The translations under genes were made by a program, and so were the position numbers. A stretch of DNA of 64,000 bases. Origin: Pseudoramibacter faecis (GTDB lineage Bacteria > Bacillota > Clostridia > Eubacteriales > Eubacteriaceae). The stretch covers positions 5,035 through 69,034 of the forward strand of contig NZ_JAYFFI010000010.1 of NCBI RefSeq assembly GCF_036289405.1. Reading direction: 5' to 3'. Each line of letters starts with the position of its first letter. The first letter of the stretch is position 1. This document shows positions 32,688-42,732 of the stretch, one piece after another. The notes below the pieces were generated by a model. That model saw nothing but the letters and a program-made list of their open reading frames with translations. It was not told where the DNA came from and did not search any database.

Positions 32688-34183
32688 ATTCAGAACAAAT
32701 CATCCGCGTACTCGAGGATGAAATCGCCAATTTCAACCGGGACGACAACGTCCGCGAGGTGGGCACGGTGCTCACTGTTGGCGACGGCATCGTCTCCGTT
32801 TACGGAATGAACAAGGCTTTTTACGGCGAGGTGGTGACCTTTGAATCCGGGGAGCGGGGCATGGTGCTCGATATCGGATCCGATCTGATCCGCTGCATTT
32901 TGTTCGGCCGGGACCGCGACGTGGCCGAGGGGATGGAAGTTCACCGCACCGGCGAGCAGATGGCCGTGCCCGTGGGGGACGCTTTTCTCGGGCGGGTGGT
33001 GAATGCGCTGGGGGACCCCCTCGACGGCAAAGGTGCTGTCCCGTCGGACAGCAGTCGTCCGGTGGAGTCGCCCGCGCCGGGGATCCTCGACCGCCAGCCG
33101 GTCGACACGCCGATGGAAACGGGCATTCTCTCTATCGACGCTATGTTTCCCATCGGCCGCGGCCAGCGGGAGCTGATCATCGGCGACCGCCAGACCGGGA
33201 AGACCACTATCGCAGTGGACACCATGCTCAACCAAAAGGGCAAGGATGTGGTTTGCGTGTATGTGGCCATCGGCCAGAAGGCCTCGAGCGTGGCCCAGCT
33301 GACTCGCACCCTCGAAGCCCACGACGCGCTGGATTATTCCATCATCGTGTCGGCCTCCGCGGCGGATCCGGCGTCCCTGCAGTACATCGCGCCCTACACC
33401 GGCACGGCCATCGCCGAGCACTATATGCACGCCGGCAAAGATGTGCTCATCATTTACGACGATTTGTCCAAGCATGCGGTGGCGTATCGCACCCTGTCAC
33501 TGCTGCTCGGCCGCTCGCCGGGACGCGAGGCCTATCCGGGTGACGTTTTTTATCTGCATTCCCGCCTGCTCGAACGCTCGAGCCATCTGTCGGACGCGCT
33601 GGGCGGCGGCTCCATCACGGCGCTGCCGATTGTCGAAACCCAGTCCGGGGACGTCTCGGCCTATATCCCGACGAATATCATCTCGATCACCGACGGTCAG
33701 ATCTTCCTCGAAAGTGCGCTGTTCCACGCGGGCACCCGCCCGGCCGTCAACGTCGGGCTTTCGGTTTCCCGTGTTGGCGGCGCGGCTCAGGCGAAGGCCA
33801 TGAAGGCGGCCTCCGGCAGCATCCGCATCGACCTGGCGCAATACCGGGAGCTTGAGACCTTCACCCAGTTCTCCTCCGATCTGGACGACGCCACCAAGGC
33901 CCAGCTGGGCTACGGCCAGCGCTTGATGGAGCTGCTCAAGCAACCGGTGCACAGCCCGATGTCGTTGTCGGATCAGGTGCTCTCGCTGGTTTGTGTGGAG
34001 GGCGGCGTCCTGAACGGGGTGCCGGTGGAGCGCATCAAAGCCGAACAGCGCGTCCTGCTCGACGGGTTTAGAACCCAGGCGCCGGATATCGCCCACACCA
34101 TTGAGACGCAGCGATCATTAGACGACGCGCTCAAAGCAAAAATTTTAGCGACGGCAAAGGATTTAATGGCGTCGAGGTCCTGA
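32684..34183 (+). CDS. atpA: ATP synthase F1 subunit alpha
   Basis: This 499-residue protein has P-loop GDRQTGKT (about residue 168), the conserved block VGDAFLGRVVNALGDPLDGKG and the C-terminal domain of normal length. It forms the regulatory nucleotide sites of the hexamer. Length and order are standard. Confidence 0.97.
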   Translation: MNSEQIIRVLEDEIANFNRDDNVREVGTVLTVGDGIVSVYGMNKAFYGEVVTFESGERGMVLDIGSDLIRCILFGRDRDVAEGMEVHRTGEQMAVPVGDAFLGRVVNALGDPLDGKGAVPSDSSRPVESPAPGILDRQPVDTPMETGILSIDAMFPIGRGQRELIIGDRQTGKTTIAVDTMLNQKGKDVVCVYVAIGQKASSVAQLTRTLEAHDALDYSIIVSASAADPASLQYIAPYTGTAIAEHYMHAGKDVLIIYDDLSKHAVAYRTLSLLLGRSPGREAYPGDVFYLHSRLLERSSHLSDALGGGSITALPIVETQSGDVSAYIPTNIISITDGQIFLESALFHAGTRPAVNVGLSVSRVGGAAQAKAMKAASGSIRIDLAQYRELETFTQFSSDLDDATKAQLGYGQRLMELLKQPVHSPMSLSDQVLSLVCVEGGVLNGVPVERIKAEQRVLLDGFRTQAPDIAHTIETQRSLDDALKAKILATAKDLMASRS

Positions 34184-34184
34184 C

Positions 34185-35063
34185 ATGGCATCCACAAAAG
34201 AACTGAAAACCCGCATCGGCTCCGTCGAGGACACGATGAAAATAACGAATGCCATGTACATGATTTCCAACAACAAGATGCGCAGGGCGAAAAAGGCCCG
34301 GGAGGCCACCGAGCCCTATTTTGATACCCTTCAGTCAGCGTTGTCGCTGGCGATGCACCACTTGCCGGATGTTGAGCATCCGTATTTCGACGCAAGACCC
34401 GCTATCGCGCCGGAAAACCGCAAGACGGCCTACTTGGTGATTACTGGGGACAAAGGTCTTGCCGGGGCCTACCATCAGAATATCTTCAAGCTGCTGGAGG
34501 CTTCCCTCGCGCAGACGGCCAACAACCAGATTTATGTCATCGGGCAGATGGGGGTCCATTATTTAAGGCGGCGGCGCATCCCTTTTGATGTGAATTTTAT
34601 GTACACCGCGCAGGATCCGAGCCTCGGCCGCGCCCGGGACATCGGCACCCGCATTTTCGACCTGTTCCGGGAAGGATACATCGACGACGTGTATGTAATT
34701 TACACCCGAATGCAGAACGCGGCGACGATAACGGCCGAAAAATTTCGGCTGCTTCCCCTGGACGCCAATACGATGGCAGAGCCCGCCGAGGATATTCAGA
34801 ACACCTTCGATCTCTACCCGACAGCGGAAGCGGTGGTCAGCACCGTCGTGCCGGACTACGTGGTCGGCTTTGTTTACGGCGCGCTGGTGGAATCCTACTG
34901 TTCGGAGCAAAACGCCCGGGTGATGGCGATGGAAAACGCGACGGATGCCGCCAAGGATATTCTGGCGGAGCTGCGGCTGGAATACAACCGCGTGCGCCAG
35001 GCCAATATTACCCAGGAAATTACGGAAATTATCGGCGGCGCCAGAGCCCAGAAAGGAAAATGA
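34185..35063 (+). CDS. atpG: ATP synthase F1 subunit gamma
   Basis: This 292-residue protein starts MASTKELKTRIGSVEDTMKITNAM, the family N-terminus, and ends with the long C-terminal helix (EQNARVMAMENATDAAKD...YNRVRQANITQEITEI). It is the central shaft. Its stop overlaps the atpD start. Confidence 0.95.
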   Translation: MASTKELKTRIGSVEDTMKITNAMYMISNNKMRRAKKAREATEPYFDTLQSALSLAMHHLPDVEHPYFDARPAIAPENRKTAYLVITGDKGLAGAYHQNIFKLLEASLAQTANNQIYVIGQMGVHYLRRRRIPFDVNFMYTAQDPSLGRARDIGTRIFDLFREGYIDDVYVIYTRMQNAATITAEKFRLLPLDANTMAEPAEDIQNTFDLYPTAEAVVSTVVPDYVVGFVYGALVESYCSEQNARVMAMENATDAAKDILAELRLEYNRVRQANITQEITEIIGGARAQKGK

Positions 35064-36457
35064 TGAAGGGAAAAATTACACAGGTCATGGGATCGGTTAT
35101 CGACGTGACCTTCGCGGACGAGAAACTGCCCGCCGTTAAAAACGCCCTGGTCGCCGATCATGACGGCCGGCATGTTATCATGGAGGTCTCTCAGCACATC
35201 GGGGACAACACCGTGCGCTGCATTCTGCTCGACGCGGCGGAGGGCCTTGCCCGCGGCATCGACGTGGCCGATACCGGAAAGAGCATCGAGGTGCCGGTGG
35301 GCGAATCCGTGCTCGGCCGCCTCTTTAACGTCACCGGGGAACCCTTGGATAACGGCGGGGCGCTGGCCGACACTCCCCGCTGGGTGATCCACCGGGAGCC
35401 GCCGAAGTTCGAAGATCAAAGCCCGGCGGTGGAAATGCTTGAGACCGGGATCAAGGTTATCGATTTGCTCGCGCCCTACGCCAAGGGCGGCAAGATCGGG
35501 CTCTTCGGCGGGGCCGGCGTCGGCAAGACGGTGCTCATTCAGGAGCTGATCCGCAACATCGCCACCGAGCACGGCGGCTATTCCATCTTCACCGGGGTCG
35601 GCGAACGCTCCCGGGAAGGCAACGACCTTTATACCGAAATGCGCGAGTCCGGCGTGCTCGAAAAGACGGCGCTTGTCTTCGGCCAGATGAATGAGCCCCC
35701 GGGATCGCGCATGCTCGTGCCGGAAACGGGCCTGACCATGGCGGAATATTTCCGGGACGAAATGCACCAGAACGTGCTGCTCTTTATTGACAACATCTTC
35801 CGCTTTACCCAGGCGGGCTCCGAGGTCTCGGCGCTTTTGGGGCGCATGCCCTCGGCGGTGGGATACCAGCCGACGCTGGCCAACGAAATGGGCCAGCTGC
35901 AGGAGCGCATCGCCTCCACGAAAAACGGCTCCATCACCTCGGTGCAGGCGGTTTATGTGCCGGCCGACGACCTGACGGACCCGGCCCCGGCTACGACCTT
36001 TGCTCATTTGGACGCCACCACGGTGCTCTCGCGAAAGATCGTGGAACAGGGGATTTATCCGGCGGTGGACCCGCTGGAATCCACCTCCCGCATTCTCGAG
36101 GCCGACGTGGTCGGGGAAGAACATTACCAAACGGCGCGCCGGGTTCAGGCCATGCTGCAAAAATACAAGGAGCTGCAGGACATCATTGCCATCCTCGGGA
36201 TGGAAGAGCTTTCCGACGAGGACAAGCTCACGGTGACCCGCGCACGCAAGATTCAGCGCTTCTTGTCCCAGCCTTTCCATGTGGCGGAGCAATTCACCGG
36301 CGCGGCCGGGGTTTATGTGCCCGTGGCGGAAACCATCCGCGGCTTTAAGGCCATCTTGGACGGCGAACTCGACGACGTGGCCGAAGCGGCGTTCTTTAAC
36401 GTCGGCACCATCGACGACGTGCGGGCCAAAGATAAACAGCTCAAGGGCGAAAGCTGA
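35060..36457 (+). CDS. atpD: ATP synthase F1 subunit beta
   Basis: This 465-residue protein has P-loop GGAGVGKT (about residue 153), the catalytic loop GVGERSREGNDLY and DELSEED-like motif region EELSDEDKLTVTRARKIQRF. These are the catalytic sites of ATP synthesis. ATG at 35060 overlaps the atpG stop; 35063 is an alternative start. Confidence 0.97.
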   Translation: MMKGKITQVMGSVIDVTFADEKLPAVKNALVADHDGRHVIMEVSQHIGDNTVRCILLDAAEGLARGIDVADTGKSIEVPVGESVLGRLFNVTGEPLDNGGALADTPRWVIHREPPKFEDQSPAVEMLETGIKVIDLLAPYAKGGKIGLFGGAGVGKTVLIQELIRNIATEHGGYSIFTGVGERSREGNDLYTEMRESGVLEKTALVFGQMNEPPGSRMLVPETGLTMAEYFRDEMHQNVLLFIDNIFRFTQAGSEVSALLGRMPSAVGYQPTLANEMGQLQERIASTKNGSITSVQAVYVPADDLTDPAPATTFAHLDATTVLSRKIVEQGIYPAVDPLESTSRILEADVVGEEHYQTARRVQAMLQKYKELQDIIAILGMEELSDEDKLTVTRARKIQRFLSQPFHVAEQFTGAAGVYVPVAETIRGFKAILDGELDDVAEAAFFNVGTIDDVRAKDKQLKGES

Positions 36458-36465
36458 GGTGCGCT

Positions 36466-36861
36466 ATGACCGTTTTTAATTTGAAGGTTGTGGCCTCGGA
36501 CCACGTTTTTTACGACGGGCCCTGCACCTCGCTGACCATCCCCTGCACCGACGGGGAGAAGCAGATCCTGGCTCATCACGAGGCGACGTTGATGGCGATG
36601 ACCAACGGCGTGCTGCGCATGGTGGACGATGCCGGAAACACCCAGATCGCCGTGACGGGCATGGGCTTTGCCGAGGTGGCCGACAACAAAGTGACGGTAG
36701 TGGTGGATACGGCAGAAAAGCCGGAAGAGATCGACGCGAACCGCGCCCGGGCGGCCAAGGAACGCGCCGAGGAGCGCCTGCGCCAAAAGCAGAGCCTCCA
36801 CGAGTACCACAAAAGCCGGGCGGCCCTCTCCCGGGCGATGGCCAGACTCAAGCTTAAATAG
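36466..36861 (+). CDS. atpC: ATP synthase F1 subunit epsilon
   Basis: This 131-residue protein has an N-terminal beta sandwich (MTVFNLKVVASDHVFYDGPC) and a two-helix C-terminus ending KSRAALSRAMARLKLK. It couples and inhibits F1. It is the last gene before a strong terminator. Confidence 0.92.
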   Translation: MTVFNLKVVASDHVFYDGPCTSLTIPCTDGEKQILAHHEATLMAMTNGVLRMVDDAGNTQIAVTGMGFAEVADNKVTVVVDTAEKPEEIDANRARAAKERAEERLRQKQSLHEYHKSRAALSRAMARLKLK

Positions 36862-36874
36862 CGCCCGGGCCCAG

Positions 36875-36901
36875 ACCTCCGCACAAACGCGGAGGTTTTT
36901 T
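36875..36901 (+). terminator. terminator of the atp operon
   Basis: ACCTCCGC-ACAAAC-GCGGAGGT with T run. Confidence 0.9.
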
Positions 36902-36944
36902 CGTGCCAAAACCCGGGAGAAGGGGATGCGTTTGGGCCCAGCTG

Positions 36945-36953
36945 TGTTATAAT
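36945..36953 (+). promoter_or_regulatory. extended -10 before the P-type ATPase gene
   Basis: TGTTATAAT, with no good -35 and about 50 bases before the start codon. Confidence 0.5.
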
Positions 36954-37003
36954 AAAGGCCAATCAAACCGCCGTGAATTTTTAAGAATGGAAGACCGATC
37001 AAC

Positions 37004-39355
37004 ATGAATCAAGCCAATCAACAAATAACCGGACTGACGAGCCGGGAGGCCGAGAGCCGGCGCCGCCGGGGCCAGGGCAACGCCCAGGTGGACAGCTCGG
37101 CCAAAACGGTGAAGGACATCATCCGGGAAAATACCCTGACCTATTTCAACCTGATTTTTTTGGTGATGGCGCTGCTGCTCGTCATCGCCGGCGCCTTTAA
37201 CAGCCTGACCTTCCTGCCGGTGATCGTGGCCAACACCCTCATCGGGATTTTTCAGGAGGTTCACGCAAAAAAAGTTCTCGATAACCTGTCGATTATGAAC
37301 GCGCCGACGGCCACGGCTCTGCGGGACGGCCGTCCGGTGACGCTGCCCACGGACGACCTCGTGCTCGGAGATGTGGTGGTGCTGTCCGCCGGCGTCCAGA
37401 TTCCAGCGGACGCCCGGGTACTGGCCGGGGAAGTGGCGGTCAACGAGGCCCTGCTCACTGGAGAGAGCGATGAAATCACGAAGACGGCGGGGGATGCCCT
37501 GATGTCCGGCTCCTTCGTGGTCAGCGGCGAGTGCCGGGCGGAATTGACCGCCGTGGGCGCCGACGCCTATATTGCCAAGCTCACCCTGCAGGCCAAGAGC
37601 TTAGGCGATGGCGAACAGTCCGAAATGGTGCGCACCATCGACGGGTTTGTCAAAGTGGCCGGCATCCTCATCATCCCCATCGGCACCATCCTGCTGGTGC
37701 AGAGCATCGGCATCCAGGGGACAGGCTTCGCGCCGGCGGTCAAATCCGCGGTGGCGGCGCTGATCGGCATGATTCCCGAGGGGCTTTACCTGCTCGTCTC
37801 GGTCACCCTCGCGGTTTCCGCCGTGCGGCTGGCCCGCCGGCAGGTGATGCTCCACGACATGAAGAGCATCGAGGCCCTGGCCCGGGTGGACGTGCTTTGT
37901 GTGGACAAGACCGGCACCATCACCGACAACGATATGCTCGTCGCCGAGGCGGTGGCCGCCCGCCCGATGACGGCCCGCGCCATCGAGGATTATGGGGCCG
38001 AGGTCGGCCGCTATCTGGGGGCGCTGCCCGACGACAACGCCACCAACCGCGCCCTTTGCGATTATTTCGGAAAGGTTGAGATCGAGGCTGTCAGCGCGCT
38101 ACCCTTTTCGTCGCGCTATAAATATTCCGCCGTGCAGCTTGATGACGCGACCTATGTGCTCGGCGCGCCGGAAATCGTGCTCGCGGGGGACTACTCCCGC
38201 TACCGCAGAAGCGTCGACGCCTACGCCAGCCGGGGCCTGCGGGTGGTGGTCTTCGGGGAATACGGCGCGGGTTCGGTGCCGGTGCCGGAAGACGGCCTGG
38301 CCGCAACCGTCACGCCGATTTTCTTTATCATGCTGCAAAACCCGATCCGGGAAACGGCGCCGGCCACCTTCGCCTATTTTGCATCCCAGGGGGTGGCGGT
38401 GAAAGTGATCTCCGGCGACAACCCGGTGACGGTATCCGAGGTGGCCCGCCGGGCGGGCATCGCCGGGGCGGAGCGCTATGTAAACGCGCAAATCCTCACC
38501 GATGCGGACAAAATCGCAGACGCGGTAAAAAAGACGACGGTGTTCGGCCGGGTCACGCCGGAACAAAAGCGCCAGATCGTTGGCGCATTAAAGAGCCAGG
38601 GGCATACCGTGGCCATGACCGGCGACGGGGTGAACGACATTCTCGCGATGAAGGACGCGGACTGCTCCATCGCCATGGCGGCCGGCTCCGAGGCAGCGGT
38701 GCAGGCGGCCCAGGTGGCCCTGCTCGACTCGGAATTTTCCCACATGACCCAGATCGTGGCCGAGGGGCGTCAGGTCATCAACAACATCGAGCGCTCGGCG
38801 ACGCTGTTTTTAGTGAAAAATATCTTTTCGTTGCTGCTGTCGATCTTCACCATTATTTCGGTGGTGACCTATCCGCTGACGCCGTCGCAGATCTCGTTGA
38901 TTTCGGGCTTTAACATCGGCATCCCGGCGTTTTTCCTTGCGATGGAAGCCAACAGCCGGCGCATCCGCGGCGATTTTGCCAAGACGGTGCTGCTGCGGGC
39001 CATGCCGGCGGCCCTCACCGATTTTCTGGCCATCGCGGCGCTGGTGGTTTTCGGGCAGACCTTCGGGGTCGCGGCGAAGGATATCTCCGTGGCGGCCACG
39101 CTGCTGCTCGCCATCGTCGGTTTTATGATTCTGCACAACATTTCCATGCCCATGAACAAATTCCGTATCGGGGTGATCGTGGGCTGCGCCGTCGGGCTTG
39201 TGGCGGCAATCGTCGCCCTGCGCGGTCTGTTTGATATCCATGCCGTTTCCCCGCAGTGCTTCATGCTCTTCGTGGTTTTTGCCATCGCGGTGATCCCCTG
39301 CATGCGGCTGTTGACCCGCTTCTTCGCCTTTATCGGCAGCAAAATCAACCCGTAG
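37004..39355 (+). CDS. P-type cation ATPase (P2-like, Exp7/CtpE-like)
   Basis: This 783-residue protein has the full P-type core: TGES loop (LLTGESDEITK), PEGL in MIPEGLYLLVSVTLA, the phosphorylated Asp in CVDKTGTIT, and TGDGVNDILAMKDADCSIAM. The ten-segment topology and short N-terminus resemble the Exp7/CtpE group, linked to calcium or other divalent cation transport. No heavy-metal CPC motif is present. It is a single gene after the atp operon. Confidence 0.88.
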   Translation: MNQANQQITGLTSREAESRRRRGQGNAQVDSSAKTVKDIIRENTLTYFNLIFLVMALLLVIAGAFNSLTFLPVIVANTLIGIFQEVHAKKVLDNLSIMNAPTATALRDGRPVTLPTDDLVLGDVVVLSAGVQIPADARVLAGEVAVNEALLTGESDEITKTAGDALMSGSFVVSGECRAELTAVGADAYIAKLTLQAKSLGDGEQSEMVRTIDGFVKVAGILIIPIGTILLVQSIGIQGTGFAPAVKSAVAALIGMIPEGLYLLVSVTLAVSAVRLARRQVMLHDMKSIEALARVDVLCVDKTGTITDNDMLVAEAVAARPMTARAIEDYGAEVGRYLGALPDDNATNRALCDYFGKVEIEAVSALPFSSRYKYSAVQLDDATYVLGAPEIVLAGDYSRYRRSVDAYASRGLRVVVFGEYGAGSVPVPEDGLAATVTPIFFIMLQNPIRETAPATFAYFASQGVAVKVISGDNPVTVSEVARRAGIAGAERYVNAQILTDADKIADAVKKTTVFGRVTPEQKRQIVGALKSQGHTVAMTGDGVNDILAMKDADCSIAMAAGSEAAVQAAQVALLDSEFSHMTQIVAEGRQVINNIERSATLFLVKNIFSLLLSIFTIISVVTYPLTPSQISLISGFNIGIPAFFLAMEANSRRIRGDFAKTVLLRAMPAALTDFLAIAALVVFGQTFGVAAKDISVAATLLLAIVGFMILHNISMPMNKFRIGVIVGCAVGLVAAIVALRGLFDIHAVSPQCFMLFVVFAIAVIPCMRLLTRFFAFIGSKINP

Positions 39356-39380
39356 ATTTCATATTCACAAGGAGAAAGCC

Positions 39381-39905
39381 ATGCGCAAAATTCTAATCGT
39401 GGTGGACATGCAAAAAGATTTTATCGACGGGAGTCTGGGCACCCCGGAGGCCGAGGCCATCGTCGAAAAGGTGGTCGCCAAAATCAAGGCTTATCCGCCG
39501 GAAGACGTTTATGCCACCCGGGACACCCACCCGGAAAATTACCTCGAGACCCGGGAAGGCCGTCACCTGCCGGTGGCCCACTGCATCGCCGGCACTCCGG
39601 GCTGGCAGCTGTATCCGGATATTGGAGCCCTGATCCCGGCGGATCATGTGATCGACAAGCCGACCTTCGGCTCGCTGAATCTGATGAACGTTATGGTGGT
39701 CGCCCGGACTCAGGGCGAGATCGAAATCGAGCTCGTCGGCTTATGCACGGATATTTGCGTGGTGTCCAATGCGCTGCTCATCAAAGCGGCGCTGCCGGAG
39801 ACGCCCATCACCGTGGACGCGGCCTGCTGCGCCGGGGTCACGCCGGCAAAACACGCGGCGGCCCTCGAAACCATGGCCAGCTGCCAGATTGATATTCGCC
39901 GATAA
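39381..39905 (+). CDS. isochorismatase-family cysteine hydrolase, nicotinamidase-like
   Basis: This 174-residue protein has the catalytic triad places: Asp in VDMQKDFIDG, Lys in VIDKPTFGS, and Cys in GLCTDICVVSNALL. The TRDTHPENY block carries the His/Asp metal ligands of nicotinamidases. It may convert nicotinamide to nicotinate in NAD salvage. It follows the P-type ATPase by 25 bases with a good RBS. Confidence 0.85.
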   Translation: MRKILIVVDMQKDFIDGSLGTPEAEAIVEKVVAKIKAYPPEDVYATRDTHPENYLETREGRHLPVAHCIAGTPGWQLYPDIGALIPADHVIDKPTFGSLNLMNVMVVARTQGEIEIELVGLCTDICVVSNALLIKAALPETPITVDAACCAGVTPAKHAAALETMASCQIDIRR

Positions 39906-39961
39906 GGCGGGAACCACGAGGACAAGGCATCGAAATAGCATGGAGATAGAAAGGAAGCAAT

Positions 39962-40444
39962 ATGATCCTCACGACAGAAGACGAACGGATTTTTGAAATG
40001 CGGCTTTTGCCCCGGGACGGCCAGCAGGCCGCGATCTCGGCGGGGGACCTTTCGCCGGAGGAGGCGGCGGCCCACGGACTCGACGCAGGCCGGGTGCAAA
40101 ATCGCTACGAAGTGGTTGCCGGGGCGTCTGCGGCGCTGGCGTATGAGCTCGAGGGCATCATGGATACCCTGGAGGACATCGGCGATGCGGAAGGCGCGAT
40201 CACGCTGGACTGGGAAGATGCTCAGACCTTTCTCATCACGGTGATCCGCAAGATTTCCGATCAGGCCATGGCAGACTTTGCCGGCGGCGATTCGGCGAAG
40301 CTCTTGACCACCGATCCGAAGGTGCTCTCCGACGGGCTTGCGGATAATCCTTTGGTCTGGGCGCTGCGCACTTTTTATGCGGCGGCCTTTGGCGACGGCG
40401 GCGAAGCTTTTGGCGAGAACACCTTTGCGGTCGCCCTGCGCTGA
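39962..40444 (+). CDS. hypothetical acidic protein
   Basis: This 160-residue acidic soluble protein (MILTTEDERIFEMRLLPRDGQQ) has no motif I recognise. AAAGGAAGC ahead and closeness to the hydrolase gene suggest the same operon. Its coding likelihood is good from length and position. Confidence 0.65.
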   Translation: MILTTEDERIFEMRLLPRDGQQAAISAGDLSPEEAAAHGLDAGRVQNRYEVVAGASAALAYELEGIMDTLEDIGDAEGAITLDWEDAQTFLITVIRKISDQAMADFAGGDSAKLLTTDPKVLSDGLADNPLVWALRTFYAAAFGDGGEAFGENTFAVALR

Positions 40445-40474
40445 GCTTGTTTCGCAAAAAATACACCGCGGCGC

Positions 40475-40503
40475 TTGACAGCAGAAAAAGCGGCGCCTAT
40501 AAT
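40475..40503 (+). promoter_or_regulatory. promoter of the trp operon leader
   Basis: TTGACA (40475), 17-base spacer, TATAAT (40498). Confidence 0.9.
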
Positions 40504-40517
40504 AAAGCCAATCTTTT

Positions 40518-40806
40518 ATGAAAACCGTCGATGCGGAGATCAAACGAAAGGGGCACTTTCAGAGAGCTCGGGATGCTGGGATCCGGGCGGAACGCCGATT
40601 CGCAAATGGACCGCAGAGGGCGCGGGCAAAGGCTGACAGCCGAGTACGCCGCGACGCGAGGGCATGCGTTAGTTGCCGGGGATATGTTGGTATCCTGCTA
40701 AGCGTGTGGGAACACAAAATAAGGTGGCACCGCGGGACTTTTTCGTATTATTAAAAATGACAGGCCTCGCCCTTGATGAATTGATTTTCATCGAGGGCGT
40801 TTTTTA
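40518..40806 (+). ncRNA. T-box leader, tryptophan-specific
   Basis: The T-box sequence AGGTGGCACCGCG is at 40722-40734. AGAGAGC at 40561 begins the Stem I distal region, and the specifier loop reads AAATGGACC with TGG (Trp) at 40607-40609. A terminator (GCCCTTGATGAA...TTCATCGAGGGC, then T run) lies at 40768-40806. Uncharged tRNA-Trp would allow readthrough into trpDCFBA. Confidence 0.88.
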
Positions 40807-40913
40807 ATGGCTTAAAGCGGCACAGGCTGTTAAGAAGCATCGCCCCGTTCCCAGCCGGTTCACCAGGACACCAGAAGGATCAGATGGATTTTACGAAAAA
40901 TCAGGAGGATCAG

Positions 40914-41930
40914 ATGATTAACGAAGCCATTGTCAAGTTGGCAGACGGCGAGGATTTAAGCGGAGCGGTCGCAGAAGCGGCCATGGACGAGATCATGGGC
41001 GGGGACTGCACCCAAAATCAGATTTCGGCTTTTTTGACGGCGCTGGCCATCAAAGAGGCTACCATCACGGAGATCACCGCCTGCGCCAAGGGGATGCGCA
41101 GTCATGCGGTGAAGCTGCTCAACGACCGGCCGGTGCTGGAAATCGTCGGGACCGGCGGAGACCGGGCCAATTCCTTTAATATCTCGACGGTGGCCGCCGT
41201 CGTCGTCTCGGCCGGCGGGGTGCCGGTAGCCAAGCACGGCAACCGCGCGGCGACCAGCCGCTGCGGCACGGCCGACTGCCTCGAAGCTCTGGGCGCGGCC
41301 ATCGATCTGCCGCCGGAAAAAAGTAAGCAGGTGCTCGACGCGCTGGGCTTCTGCTTTATGTTCGCCCAGAACTATCATCTGTCGATGAAATACGTGGCGC
41401 CGGTGCGAAAAGAACTGCCGATCCCCACGGTGTTTAACATCCTCGGCCCGCTGACCAATCCGGCGGGGGCCACGATGCAACTCATGGGGGTTTACGACGA
41501 ATCCCTGGTGGAACCGCTGGCCCGGGTGCTGAGCAACCTGGGGGTGACCCGGGCGATGGTGGTCTACGGCCAGGACGGACTGGACGAAATCTCCGCATCC
41601 GCGCCGACGACGGTCTGCGAGGTGACGGACGGCCGCTTCACGAATTATACCCTTTATCCGGAGGATTACGGTATGGCTTTGTGCCGCAAGCAGGAGCTGA
41701 CGGGGGGCACCCCGGCGGAAAACGCGGCCATCGTCCGCTCGGTGCTCGCCGGGGAACCGGGCGCCCGGCGCAACGCCGTGCTCCTCAACGCCGGTGCGGG
41801 CATCCACATTGCCACGGGCGCCCCTTTGGCCGATACGATTGAAAAGGCAGCGACGCTGATCGACAGCGGGGCGGCAGCCAAACAGCTGGACGATTTTGTC
41901 GCGCTGACCACCAAGCTCAAGGAGGCTTGA
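40914..41930 (+). CDS. trpD: anthranilate phosphoribosyltransferase
   Basis: The start at 40914 (MINEAIVKLADGEDLSGA), with CAGGAGG ahead, fits the family better than 40884. The 338-residue protein has the PRPP-binding GTGGDRANSFNIST and KHGNRAATSRCGTAD. It joins anthranilate and PRPP in tryptophan synthesis. trpE and trpG are not in this operon. Confidence 0.95.
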   Translation: MINEAIVKLADGEDLSGAVAEAAMDEIMGGDCTQNQISAFLTALAIKEATITEITACAKGMRSHAVKLLNDRPVLEIVGTGGDRANSFNISTVAAVVVSAGGVPVAKHGNRAATSRCGTADCLEALGAAIDLPPEKSKQVLDALGFCFMFAQNYHLSMKYVAPVRKELPIPTVFNILGPLTNPAGATMQLMGVYDESLVEPLARVLSNLGVTRAMVVYGQDGLDEISASAPTTVCEVTDGRFTNYTLYPEDYGMALCRKQELTGGTPAENAAIVRSVLAGEPGARRNAVLLNAGAGIHIATGAPLADTIEKAATLIDSGAAAKQLDDFVALTTKLKEA

Positions 41931-41931
41931 A

Positions 41932-42732
41932 ATGGCGGATATCTTGGAGACCCTCGCGGCGGGAGCGGCGCGGCGGGTGGCGGCTGCGAAAGAGCGCGTG
42001 CCGCTTCGCGAGATGATCGTCCGGGTTGAGGCCCTGTCGGCGGACACGGGTTTTCCCTTCGAGGCGGCCCTGGCCGGGCCGGAGCTGGCCTTCATCTGCG
42101 AGGTGAAGAAAGCGTCGCCCTCCAAAGGGCTGATCGCGTCGGATTTTCCCTATCTCGAAATCGCCCGGGACTACGCGGCGGCGGGGGCGGCGGCCGTCTC
42201 CTGCCTGACCGAACCGGATTATTTTCTCGGCTGCGATGATTATCTCGAGCAGATCGCGAACGCCGTGGCCGTGCCGGTGCTGCGCAAGGATTTTACCGTC
42301 GACGTGTATCAGATTTATGAAGCCAAGTGCTTGGGCGCTTCGGCGGTGCTGCTCATTGCGGCGCTTCTCGACGAGAAAAAACTTTCCCGCGGGATCGAAA
42401 TTGCCGATGGCCTCGGCCTGTCCGCGTTGGTGGAGGCTCACGACGCGGCCCAGATCGAGACGGCGCTGGCCGCCGGGGCGCGGGTCATCGGGGTGAACAA
42501 CCGCAACCTCAGAACCTTCGAGGTGGATTTTGACAATGCCCTGCGCCTGCGGGAAAAAATCCCGAGGGATAAGCTTTATGTTTCGGAAAGCGGCGTGAAG
42601 CGTGCGGCGGATGTGGCAATGCTTAACGCCATCGGTGTGGACGCGGCGCTGGTTGGGGAGACATTGATGCGGGCCGACGACCGGCAGGCGGCCCTGCGCG
42701 CGCTGAAAGCAGGCAGTCATGGCGAGCATTAA
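41932..42732 (+). CDS. trpC: indole-3-glycerol-phosphate synthase
   Basis: This 266-residue TIM barrel has the family motif ICEVKKASPSKG, then VLRKDFTVDVYQI and GVNNRNLRTFEVD. It closes the indole ring. It starts one base after the trpD stop and overlaps trpF by 14. Confidence 0.95.
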   Translation: MADILETLAAGAARRVAAAKERVPLREMIVRVEALSADTGFPFEAALAGPELAFICEVKKASPSKGLIASDFPYLEIARDYAAAGAAAVSCLTEPDYFLGCDDYLEQIANAVAVPVLRKDFTVDVYQIYEAKCLGASAVLLIAALLDEKKLSRGIEIADGLGLSALVEAHDAAQIETALAAGARVIGVNNRNLRTFEVDFDNALRLREKIPRDKLYVSESGVKRAADVAMLNAIGVDAALVGETLMRADDRQAALRALKAGSHGEH